Positions 44,989-53,725 of a stretch of DNA of 64,000 bases are shown here, one piece after another. The notes beneath the pieces are model-generated. The model was not told the origin of the DNA. It did no database searches and was given only the letters and a program-made list of their open reading frames with translations. The position numbers were made by a program, and so were the translations under genes. Source of the stretch: Monosporascus cannonballus. Lineage: Eukaryota; Ascomycota; Sordariomycetes; Xylariales. The stretch is taken from contig QJNS01000090.1 in the NCBI GenBank assembly GCA_004154925.1, positions 186,001 to 250,000 on the forward strand, given 5' to 3'. How positions within the stretch are numbered: position 1 is the stretch's first letter; each line of letters opens with the position of its first letter.

Positions 44989-46219
44989 TCAATCGTCATC
45001 CAGCAGGTCGACGACCTCCTTGCCCGCAACAGTCTTGGCGACCTTGTAAGGACGGAGCGGCGGATCTTTCTCCCCTGTGAGGTCGACCGTCTCGCCCTGG
45101 CCGCATTCCCGTTTGATCCCTCGCGGCTCCTGCTTGAACTCCTGCTTGACGCCGGGCCCGGGCTTCTGTACATAAATATCAGCCTCGTATTCTCGGGCCG
45201 GGTACTCGGGACCACTGACCACGGATCGTCTCTCCAGGGCCTCCGTAGCGAGCGCTCTGATCTGTTCTTCCGACAGGCCCACGAGGGTTATTGAACGAGC
45301 CCTCGGGGCCCGAGGGATGATGGCTTCGGCAATGAGACCTTCTGTGTAGGGTTTAGCACCGGTTGGCATCATGGGAAGGAGTGGCAAGAAGCGGCTATTA
45401 CCTTTCGACCGGTAGAAGAAGCGGAATATGGCAATGGGTCCGTTGTCCGCCCGCAGGTTGTTGCACTTGATGTAATGGGGCGCCGTCGTCGGCGTGGGAG
45501 GGGAGTAGCTGTTTTTGACACGTTTAGTTCCTGCCCGATCCCAACCATTGCACTAGCGTACCTCGTCATATGCGATGTTCCTCTCCCCTTGAGGGCCTTG
45601 GTGGCGAACTCCGTAGACTGTTCTCTGGATATCTGAGGCGCGACGTCGGCGCCGCCCGACTCGATACAGCGGAGGAACTTGACCTCGATCATTCCGAGGT
45701 TCTTCGCCTTGCTGGCTTCTCTTGCGACGCGCTCGTCGGGGGCATCGTCGACTGTTTGTAGTACCGGTTAGCAAGAGCGTTCAGCGTCGCTACGGAACGT
45801 AACGTAGAATCAATTGGTATACCTTTCTTGATGCTAGAGAATTCGAATGCCTGGGCAACGTAACGGTCCTGCTGGCCGGGTTGATTTCCGCGTAGGCGGA
45901 TGGTGCGATGGCTAACATCGCGTTCCCACGGCTGGAAGAGGGTGTCCCCTTCCCGGCAGAGTTCGCCTTTAGCGTATTCGCCATCTATGAAAATGCCGAT
46001 ATTGAGGCTGTGGTTACGGTGGCCCCAGGCGTAGTCTTTCGTAACCTTTAGGTGGACGGTGAACTTGGCCTTGTCCTTACATTCGATATACTGGCTGCTT
46101 GTCTTGCAGACACCTGCGTCACCAGCAGCAGCAGCGTCCGGATCTGCGTGCTCCGTCGCTGTCTGCCCGTCGACACGGATTGTCACGTCAACGCCGCGCA
46201 GACCGTCGATTATCGCCAT
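44989..46219 (-). CDS. DUF7918-type fungal protein with SUMO-interaction-like C-terminal motifs
   Basis: Four exons, 46219-45823, 45751-45562, 45508-45402 and 45341-44989 (348 residues). All three introns are short (71, 53 and 60 bp) with donors GTATAC, GTACGC, GTAATA and CAG acceptors, and the phases (1, 2, 1) agree. The N-terminus MAIIDGLRGVDVTIRVDGQT, the core SQYIECKDKAKFTVHL, the GIFIDGEYAKGELC block and DNGPIAIFRFFYRSK follow the pattern of the DUF7918 domain, a jelly-roll-like fungal family of unknown function. The tail is disordered (KQEFKQEPRGIKREC) and carries GETVDLTGEKD and, at the very end, KEVVDLLDDD, both resembling SUMO-interacting motifs (hydrophobic core beside acidic residues). 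An in-frame ATG 30 codons upstream (46309) is possible but less family-like. Confidence 0.85.
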
Positions 46220-47264
46220 TTTGGTAGGTTCTAAGAAGCGGCGATGGAATATTAGATTAGCAGGACCGACGATCTGCAACAAGGGTGGGGAGGTTAGCAA
46301 GGTCGGCAATATAAAGGAGAGTACTATTAAGCTCGACGACGTAGAAAAAAAGGCTGCGACGAAATATATGAAAAGTGAATACAGGCGACGTACACGGCCG
46401 CAATCTTAACTTGATTATGCGATCTAGGGCATAGAATCGACGACAGAATATAGGAATGTAATATAGGACTTACAGAATCGGCGAAGTGAGGGAGGGTTGG
46501 TAGCATTGATAAGACCAAAAAGGTCTACAGAGTCGACGACATAAGAATGGTTACGAGGGTTAACGATAAGAAGCCAGGTACCAGAGGCCGAGAGCATGAA
46601 GGAAGGCGCGCAAACTCAGCTATGTTCAAGAGTGTCCGTAAGATTGGCGATATCATGCAAGGATAATATAAGGGGTCGGCAATATCCGATAGGAGGCACC
46701 AAGGCGTCGGTACTGAGTAAAAATTGGCGGTGCCGACGCTTTGTGGCCATTAAGAAGATAGAGGAACGTTATAGGGGTCCGGGATATAAAGGACTGTCTA
46801 GAGACTGCAATCACAGGAAGGCACGAGGAATCAAAGATATAAAAGACAGTTTCACAGGTCGACAGCATAATATGGGATTATAGGGGCCGACGCCCTAGTA
46901 CAGAATTCTTAGGGTACGGCTATGTCGTGTGCATATGGTTATTTATTAAATGGCGAGATTAGGCACAAGTAATTGCCCCAATAAATGGATGGTTCAGAAT
47001 GGATATCCCACATGCTAAGCTTTGAGGCTATTACGCAGGACCATCGGGAACAAAGCACGTAGTTACCTCCGGCACGTTGCGAAGAGACGTGGTCTCGCCA
47101 GGCAGCGTGGTTCATCTAATCGTGGCAAGGATGCCAAGGTGGCAAGTTGCACAATTCGAAGAGTCCCCATGTGGCTAGAACTTCACACCTTGCGTCAGGC
47201 GAATACTCGCGACATGTTGATTGAAACCGCAACCCCGGTTGCCTATAGCTAATCTGTCACGATA
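46220..47264. other. Intergenic region with eroded low-complexity repeats
   Basis: About 1 kb upstream of the DUF7918 gene. From ~46300 to 46880 short motifs such as GTCGACGACRTA, TCGGCAATAT and TCGRCGACA recur irregularly, suggesting a decayed tandem array. No gene is recognised. Confidence 0.4.
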
Positions 47265-49601
47265 TTAGACAATGGCAAGAACACCCGGCTCCTTACCCTC
47301 ATCTACCATCTTCTGCGTAATTCTCGTTATGTCGAGGTCATGAAGGTAGCACTCGCCAACGAGGAGGAAGCGCGAGGCATGATCATCCTTCTCGTCGAGC
47401 GGGCGAACCACGAAGGGCGTTTTCCCACCAGCCAGCGATACCACGTAGTCGCCGGGGCGGGCTCCTCTGGGGCAAAATCCCATTCCCGCCCGGTCGGCCT
47501 CGAAGAAGCATCGCCCCTCGGCGTATTCGCACATCTCGGTAAACTGCTTCGGGTTCCCGTGTTTGACGAGCGGCTTTAAACACTGGGCCCAGGGGCCGGG
47601 TATCCATTTCATATCCGGATCGACGCCCTTTCCCCAGTGCGCCGCGAAGTCCGCGAAGATCTTCAGGTCTGCTCGCATGTCGTCCGTAAGCTGGTCTTGG
47701 TGCTCCGGCTCCAAGCTCATAGGTACGTTGGGTGCGAAATAATTCCTACTGAGTCGCCGGCAGACGAGCGTCTCGATGAAAGCTTGGATGAGATATTTCC
47801 CGCTGGGGTAGGGAGTGATGTTGAGCTCCCCGTCGATATGGAAGGAGACCTGTTCGGTGGTGTTCTCCCCGACCCCTTTAATAGCCCCGATCAACGCACC
47901 CCAGGCCACCGAGACACCAGACTGGACAGAGACGGGAGGTTCCCGACTGTAGTCGAACTGTCTCATATCGTCGTCGGAGAAAGACCATCTCTTGAATGGC
48001 CATTGCACGGATTTGATGCGGTCCAGGACCAATCCGGGAAGTCTCAGTACTGCGGGATCCGACGGGCGGTCCAGTAGGTCAACATTAAGAGGAAGACTGC
48101 AGCGGGACAAATTATTCGCTCCTCGAAATAGCGCTGTCTGCGCGGCTTCCGGATGCTCCGCATGCCACAGTGCCCAGCTCGGGTGCTCGGCGGGAGGCAG
48201 TTCGATGGTATTCGAGGGCTTCGATTCTGGGAGGGGTGGATCCTTCTCGGCCCTAGCGAATACGGTGGCGCTGGCGACCTGGTTATTTTTGTCGACCGTT
48301 TCGCGTTGGATGGCGAGGATGTCCAGCGACTCATGATCGATGATCCATTGCCGCGTCAGATCCCTCCACACGTCTGAGGAGCTCTTGCCGTAGTCCGGCT
48401 TCAACCTCGGCGGGAGCCCGGGCAGGTCGTGGGTCTCCTCGCCGAAGTTCAGCAGCGCGAACACCTTGTCTCTGGGATCGGTGGCGCCGAATGCCCGCCC
48501 CTTGGAGACCACATCCAACAGCGGCAGCCGCGCCGGTGCGTGGATCTCTCCACGCTTCGCCGCGTGGAGCCTCGTCCATAGGAACGGCGGCAACCTGTCG
48601 CGCAAATCGAGGCTCGCCGACCACGCGCCGGCGTACGATCGGCTTGTTTTGACGGCCCAACACAGCATGACGAGGATGTCGAGCCAGTCCGCTCGCTTAC
48701 TTCCGCAGTAGACCACCCCCTTCTTCGCATTCATCGCCTCCTGGATAACCCACACGCGCCTGAACCAAGGATACCTGAAGAACTCCTCAAAGATGAGGCT
48801 CATATGGACCCTGAATATGTGATCGTCCCCCTTATTTTCCTTGTTGCCTTTCGGGGTGATGTTGATCTCGTCGAGCGCCTTGTCTATGTCTTCATGCTGC
48901 CACAGGGGCTTGACCTGGGCCCTCTGGAGACCCGCATCCAACATGGCCATGAGATCCCACATACCCCTGAAATGTTTGCTCTTTGACTCTTCCCCGAGGA
49001 AGATCACGACGAGGTCAGCGTGGCTGTACACGTCCACCATGAACGATATGGCATAGTTCCTCTCCTTGATGCTGCCCTGGTTGATGCACAGCGCATCAAT
49101 CCAGATCACCCTTACTTTGTCTTCTAATCTCAGATATCTCAAAGCAAGATCTAAGCTTCTAGTAACGTTGAACGACTGTTCAGTCTTCTTTGGTTGCCGG
49201 CATTCTGGATCCGGGTAACCTGTGTAGTCGTGGCACAACGTAATGCTCAGGGTGTCCTTGAGGTCGCCCCAGCAGTAAGAGAGTGCTTCAAATTCGATTT
49301 CTGGACATGGTAGGGGATGTGGTGTAAGTGTACAATGCAGTGGCTCATCGAACAATCCCGGCTTGATGGTAACTAGCCGGATCTCCCTTTTGGAATGATC
49401 AAATGGTCGATAATTCGAGTAGTCGTTCTCTACCTTCCACTCAGGGATATCACTCGTATCCTCCTTGGCCTTGCTAGCACATGGTTCTGCAGACTGCTTC
49501 TCTTCGCCCACAGGGCCATGGTCTGCATTGCCGTCATTGACAGAGACTCCTTCTACATGAGTGCAGAGGTCCTCTTCATCGTCTCTACAAGAAGTACTCA
49601 T
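47265..49601 (-). CDS. HET-domain (heterokaryon incompatibility) protein
   Basis: Single exon, 778 residues. The HET domain lies at about residues 103-260. It shows the three classical blocks: EFEALSYCWGD (~104-113), RVIWIDALCINQGSIKERN (~164-182) and MVDVYSHADLVVIFLGEESK (~188-207). A conserved FRYPWFRRVWVIQEA follows, then ATDPRDKVFALLNFGEET, both usual in this superfamily. The C-terminal half ends with KMVDEGKEPGVLAIV after a GDYVVSLAGGKTPFVVRPL beta motif. HET proteins are TIR-like effectors that trigger death of fused cells of different genotype; individual members mostly have unknown partners. The gene looks intact, in contrast to the NLR relic 8 kb away. Confidence 0.93.
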   Translation of the reverse strand: MSTSCRDDEEDLCTHVEGVSVNDGNADHGPVGEEKQSAEPCASKAKEDTSDIPEWKVENDYSNYRPFDHSKREIRLVTIKPGLFDEPLHCTLTPHPLPCPEIEFEALSYCWGDLKDTLSITLCHDYTGYPDPECRQPKKTEQSFNVTRSLDLALRYLRLEDKVRVIWIDALCINQGSIKERNYAISFMVDVYSHADLVVIFLGEESKSKHFRGMWDLMAMLDAGLQRAQVKPLWQHEDIDKALDEINITPKGNKENKGDDHIFRVHMSLIFEEFFRYPWFRRVWVIQEAMNAKKGVVYCGSKRADWLDILVMLCWAVKTSRSYAGAWSASLDLRDRLPPFLWTRLHAAKRGEIHAPARLPLLDVVSKGRAFGATDPRDKVFALLNFGEETHDLPGLPPRLKPDYGKSSSDVWRDLTRQWIIDHESLDILAIQRETVDKNNQVASATVFARAEKDPPLPESKPSNTIELPPAEHPSWALWHAEHPEAAQTALFRGANNLSRCSLPLNVDLLDRPSDPAVLRLPGLVLDRIKSVQWPFKRWSFSDDDMRQFDYSREPPVSVQSGVSVAWGALIGAIKGVGENTTEQVSFHIDGELNITPYPSGKYLIQAFIETLVCRRLSRNYFAPNVPMSLEPEHQDQLTDDMRADLKIFADFAAHWGKGVDPDMKWIPGPWAQCLKPLVKHGNPKQFTEMCEYAEGRCFFEADRAGMGFCPRGARPGDYVVSLAGGKTPFVVRPLDEKDDHASRFLLVGECYLHDLDITRITQKMVDEGKEPGVLAIV

Positions 49602-50257
49602 GATGGTTGGGGGGAAACGATAGCCTTATGTAAGGTCTGAGCGTGCTACGTCTCTTGCGTAGATGCTAGCAGGGTTTCCCAGATATGTTCCAGATATCTG
49701 GTCCCTGACGTAGCTCTAAGCCTCTCATGCGGGGATAATACTTGCCCCACTATAGTCCAACTTTATACCTGTTTGCTATTGCTACCCAATGAGTTAGTGC
49801 TGACGGTTAGAAAGAATCATGTCACGCCAAGATTCAGGTAGTTGGCGTGAACTCGTGGAGGTGAGATGGTAAAGTAGCAATGGAACCCGAGGTTTGTTTG
49901 AATTCCAGAAAAGCCAATGGTCGCCCGAACCTCGTTCCCCAGTCGAAGTGAACCCGTGGGGTTTCGCAGACATATCTATCTGGACATTACTTACTATCTT
50001 AGTCGCAGATTGGCATATACTATACGTGCCACAGGAGAATAATTACGGAACCTCGGCCCTAACGCTTGCCCACAGGTAACAGGAAATAGTACCAATATCC
50101 ATCTTGCACAGGCCATCGCACCTCAAACTCCAACCAACGCACAGCAGACCAAACACAATATCCTCTCCCAGCTACACCCCAACTTCCAATGACCAGTTAC
50201 CAAAGCCCCGAGCGCCACCTCGCACGATCCTTCTCCTCGTACGCCCACTCATTACCG
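49602..50257. other. Intergenic region upstream of the HET gene
   Basis: 0.65 kb promoter of the HET gene and 3' flank of the H3-mimic gene. No other feature is seen. Confidence 0.5.
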
Positions 50258-51349
50258 CTAGTAGTAGTAGCTGCCACCGTAGCCATCATCGTAGCCATAG
50301 CCGTCGTCGTAGCTGTAGTCATCGTCGCCATCATCCGGATACTCCGAATAAGGGGGCGGGGGTCCGTCGTAGTCGAAATCATCGCCGGGGCCGGGTGCCG
50401 GGGCCGGGATCCTATCTCTGGCCACGAAAGGACCACCGCCCCGACGGGCCGTCTGCTTGGTCCGGGGCTTGCCGGTGCCGCTGCTGGTGCCGCCGGATGT
50501 TGACGTGCCTCGGGGAGGTCCCTGCGAAATGCCACCGCCCCGGCGGGCTGTCTGCTTCTTTGCGGGCATGGCGGAGGTAGTGATGGTACGAGAAGATGAT
50601 GACGAGGGAGCGCGGGATGATGCGGGTGCAGTTTTCGGCTTAGATGTGGATGCAGACGCAGATGCTCGCGGCTTCTGTTGCTTCGCGGCGCTGGCGGGCG
50701 TGGTTTTTGGTGTTGTTGTCCCTTTAGTAGTATGAGCCTTGGGTTTCGGCGTAGTCGCTTTAGCAGCCTTGGTAGCCGCAGGAGCAGAAGCGGCCGACTT
50801 GGTGGTGGTCGTCTTGGTCTTCTTGGAAGAATTGTTGCTGCTAGTCGACACCCTGATATCGACATCCCCGACGCTGACCGTGAGGTCAACGCCACTGCTC
50901 GAAGAAGAAATCTCGGCGGCCTTGCGCTTGGTGGTGGTGCTCTTCTTCGCAGTCGATACCGCCGCAGAGGAGGACGAGTCCTTGAGCGCCTTCTTCGCCT
51001 CGCGCTCGCGCTTGGCCCACTCCTTCCTCAGCTCGGCCTCGAGCTGCTGGATGTGCGCGGGCACGGCGAGCTTGCTGTTCTTCCCGTCCGCCTTGAGGGC
51101 GTCGAAGAGTCGCATGCGCGCGACGGCCTTGGTCTTCGACGGCGGCAGGCCGTAGTGAAGCAGCTGGGCCTCGAACCAGTGGGCCGGGTGGTCGCGAGAA
51201 GAGTCGGAGGAGCCGAGCTTCTCGAAGAAGAGCGCGCGCAGCTCGGCGGGCGTCGCGCGACGGTGCCGGTTGTGGCCGCTTGCCTCAACGAAGAGGTCGC
51301 CGCCCGCGAACGAGAAGCCGTCCCGCGTCACGGGCGGTGCTAGGGACAT
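50258..51349 (-). CDS. SAP-like, low-complexity protein with two histone H3 tail-like motifs
   Basis: Single exon; starting at ATG 51349 (MSLAPPVTRDGFSF) it has 363 residues; an in-frame ATG 16 codons upstream (51397) looks like 5' UTR. Residues ~9-120 are the folded part: HPAHWFEAQLLHYGLPPSKT continuing KAVARMRLFDAL resembles a SAP DNA-binding helix-loop-helix, followed by a charged helix (AELRKEWAKREREAKK). Residues ~120-260 are Ser/Thr/Lys/Ala-rich with KRKAAE-type nuclear signals and VDLTVSV. Residues ~262-273 (PAKKQTARRGGG) and ~294-306 (KPRTKQTARRGGG) resemble the first residues of histone H3 (ARTKQTARK). The acidic, Tyr-rich C-terminus contains PPPY (a WW-ligand motif) and ends GYDDGYGGSYYY. 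A chromatin role is inferred; the family is not named with certainty. Confidence 0.8.
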   Translation of the reverse strand: MSLAPPVTRDGFSFAGGDLFVEASGHNRHRRATPAELRALFFEKLGSSDSSRDHPAHWFEAQLLHYGLPPSKTKAVARMRLFDALKADGKNSKLAVPAHIQQLEAELRKEWAKREREAKKALKDSSSSAAVSTAKKSTTTKRKAAEISSSSSGVDLTVSVGDVDIRVSTSSNNSSKKTKTTTTKSAASAPAATKAAKATTPKPKAHTTKGTTTPKTTPASAAKQQKPRASASASTSKPKTAPASSRAPSSSSSRTITTSAMPAKKQTARRGGGISQGPPRGTSTSGGTSSGTGKPRTKQTARRGGGPFVARDRIPAPAPGPGDDFDYDGPPPPYSEYPDDGDDDYSYDDGYGYDDGYGGSYYY

Positions 51350-52188
51350 GGTGGATGATGGGCGGGTGGATGGAAGGGGAGAGATTTGAGGACACACTAG
51401 TGTGCAAAAGACTTCGCAGATGAGTGAGGGGTCGCTGGTTTATTTTACTACCTTAGCGAGTTGATTGGTCAGTCAGGTACTTATGAAGCATGTATTCAAA
51501 CAGAAGAGACAGCTCGAGGCGAGGTTGGGGGGGGGGGGGGGGGNNNNNNNNNNCCCCCCCCCCCCCCCCCCGTACGATTAAGTTTAATTGCAATATCCGA
51601 GACAATGGGAGCAGTCGAGCGGTCCAAGCTCCAGAGTTGCATTACCATGGGGAGTTTAATGAGCGCATGGACTCCGGGATTTTAGTACATACGCAAACAA
51701 GGGTACCCGGGAGCAAAGGTTTGTGACTGCGGACGTGCGCCCCGTCCCCTCGGGTTAGGTAGGCAAGTTAGCCTGCGATGCTCACTGGGAAGGACATGAG
51801 AGAAATGAGAGAAACCCGAGCTGCAAATGACCGTTCGGCCAATGATTGCGTATAGATTGGGGGGGCCGATACTCATATATGGTATATACAGCGATTACAT
51901 ATTGGATCCTTACCGACCCTATGCCCATTCCTTTCTATACATGGTCCCCAAGCACAAAACCCAGGTAGATCCGGAGGGTTCGTCTGATCTCAGCCAACCG
52001 AATGCGCGCAACGTAAAACAGCGACCTTCGCCACCCTTTGTAACATCATGAGAGGAGCATCAGATTTCCCTTTTTATACATCGTCCCAACGCCAAACCCT
52101 GGAAGCCTCCTGCTTTTGTATACAAAGCATATGATAATCGTACAGATGATGATGTCGTGCTCTGCGTCTCGTCGTTATACCAATGCCT
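51350..52188. other. Intergenic region with assembly gap
   Basis: 0.84 kb between the H3-mimic gene and MGE1, containing the poly-G/N10/poly-C gap described separately. No gene is seen. Confidence 0.5.
51527..51571. other. Assembly gap: poly-G, ten N, poly-C
   Basis: A G run of about 17 bases is followed by ten N (51544-51553) and then about 18 C. The gap length of exactly ten is a placeholder. A G run facing a C run suggests either a genuine long homopolymer or hairpin that stopped sequencing, or two contig ends joined with trailing homopolymer artefacts. Sequence and distance across this point should not be trusted. Confidence 0.95.
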
Positions 52189-53001
52189 TTAGCTGCTCTT
52201 GACGACGCCGACCTTGGCGGCCCGCAGGATCCTGCCGTTGAGCTTGAAGCCCTTCTGCTGGACGTGGAAGACGGTGTTCTCCTCCTTGTCGGGCATGGGC
52301 GTCATGAACGTGGCCTCGTGCTCGTTGGGGTCGAACTTCTGGCCCTCGGGGTCGAACCGCTCGAGGCCGTGCTTCTGGAGCGTCTGGAGCATGTTCGACT
52401 CCGTCATCTTGACGCCCTCGTAGAAGTTTTTGAGGTCCTCGCTGGGCTCCTGTCCCTCGGCAGCCTTCAGCTTCTCCTGACCCATGATCAGGGCCCGGTC
52501 CAGGTTGTCTACGCTGTCCACCAGGTCCTTGGCGAACTTCTGGATGGCGAAGTCCCGGGCGGCCTTCATCTCCCTCTGCGTCCGGTCCTGGAGGTTGCGG
52601 AAGTCGGCGACCGAGCGGAGGAACTTGTCCTGTGCGTTGGGTCAGAAATATGTCAAGTGGTGCAATGTTAAGGCGCAGAGTCCAACCTTCCATTCGACGG
52701 CCTCCTTCTCCTTGGCTTCCAGCTTCTTCTTGAGCTCAGCCTCGACATCGGAGGGCTTGTTAGCAGCCTCAGCGTCTGCTGAAGGCTTGGTGGCAGCCTC
52801 GCCGGACTGGGCCTCGACTTGGGACGTCTCGCCCTCGCCCTCCTTCTTTGCGGCCGTGTCCACTTGCTCGCTATACCATCTTGCTCTTGAGGCGAACGCT
52901 GGTGCGGGGGATATCGGCGTTCTTATTAACGGCCTCTGGGCAACTGCCCTCGAACTCGAGCGCAGGGCTCTGGAAGATGTGGCGATGGCTTGCCTTAACA
53001 T
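52189..53001 (-). CDS. MGE1: GrpE family nucleotide exchange factor of mitochondrial Hsp70
   Basis: Two exons, 53001-52687 and 52629-52189 (251 residues). The intron is 57 bp (GTTGGA...GCACAG, phase 0). Residues 1-45 form a mitochondrial presequence rich in Arg/Ser without acid residues (MLRQAIATSSRALRSSSRAV), with a likely cleavage near ARWYS. A charged linker and helix (ELKKKLEAKEKEAVEWK) lead into the GrpE core: KFLRSVADFRNLQDRTQRE, the long helix with DLVDSVDNLDRALIMG, and the GrpE signature FDPNEHEATFMTPMPDKEEN ending GRILRAAKVGV. Mge1 releases ADP from mitochondrial Hsp70 in the matrix and is needed for protein import and folding. The length and domain order are normal. Confidence 0.96.
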
Positions 53002-53725
53002 GGTCGCTGTGCGTTGTGGACTGGTGGAAGCCGTAGCTGGGAGACCGGGCGTCGCGTGTAGGTGCGATGATGGAAGACGAAGGTGGGAGCTTTCAAGACC
53101 ACAATTATGATTGTGTCCCTATCTCTGCATTCAGCCACAATGCTTTTCGCCCCGCATAAATTTTTCGGCGCATGCTAAAGTGCACGTGCCGTACCGGGGA
53201 TTCTGCCAGGCCAAGGCGACCTAATCAATAAGTAGCTGCCGAAAGGGGTTACCGCCCTCAACCACACTGTCGTCATTCTCATCTCTCCAAGACACATCAA
53301 TTGAGTCTTTTTACTAATTTGTAGCATTCTGTATGGAAAGCATTACCAAACCGCATGCGGGAATACGACCCAACTTTTCAAACATGACTCTTGAATTCTA
53401 TTAAAAGGAAATGTCTTATGGAAGGTCGAAGAAGCGACTGTGATCGTGGGGGGGGACTCGTCACCCTCACATCCTACCAGGATATGTCGACACGTGAGTT
53501 GAGGCGTAAGCACCCAACAATGGAAGAAGGCATATGCCACTTGTTGATTAATTATTAGACTGTGCCTCTTGAGCTTTATAGTATCTCTTCAGCATCTGCT
53601 ACGAAATGGGAAGGTAGCATGAAGAGCAGCCATCATCCCCGCAAATCATATCTGCCCGGCTGCAAATTTTGAGGCTCGTGAATAGCCTCGCGAAGTCCGG
53701 AACCTTCATTCCCACCACCATTTAC
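53002..53725. other. Intergenic region upstream of MGE1
   Basis: 0.7 kb with the MGE1 promoter and the 3' flank of the next minus-strand gene. Nothing else is recognised. Confidence 0.5.
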
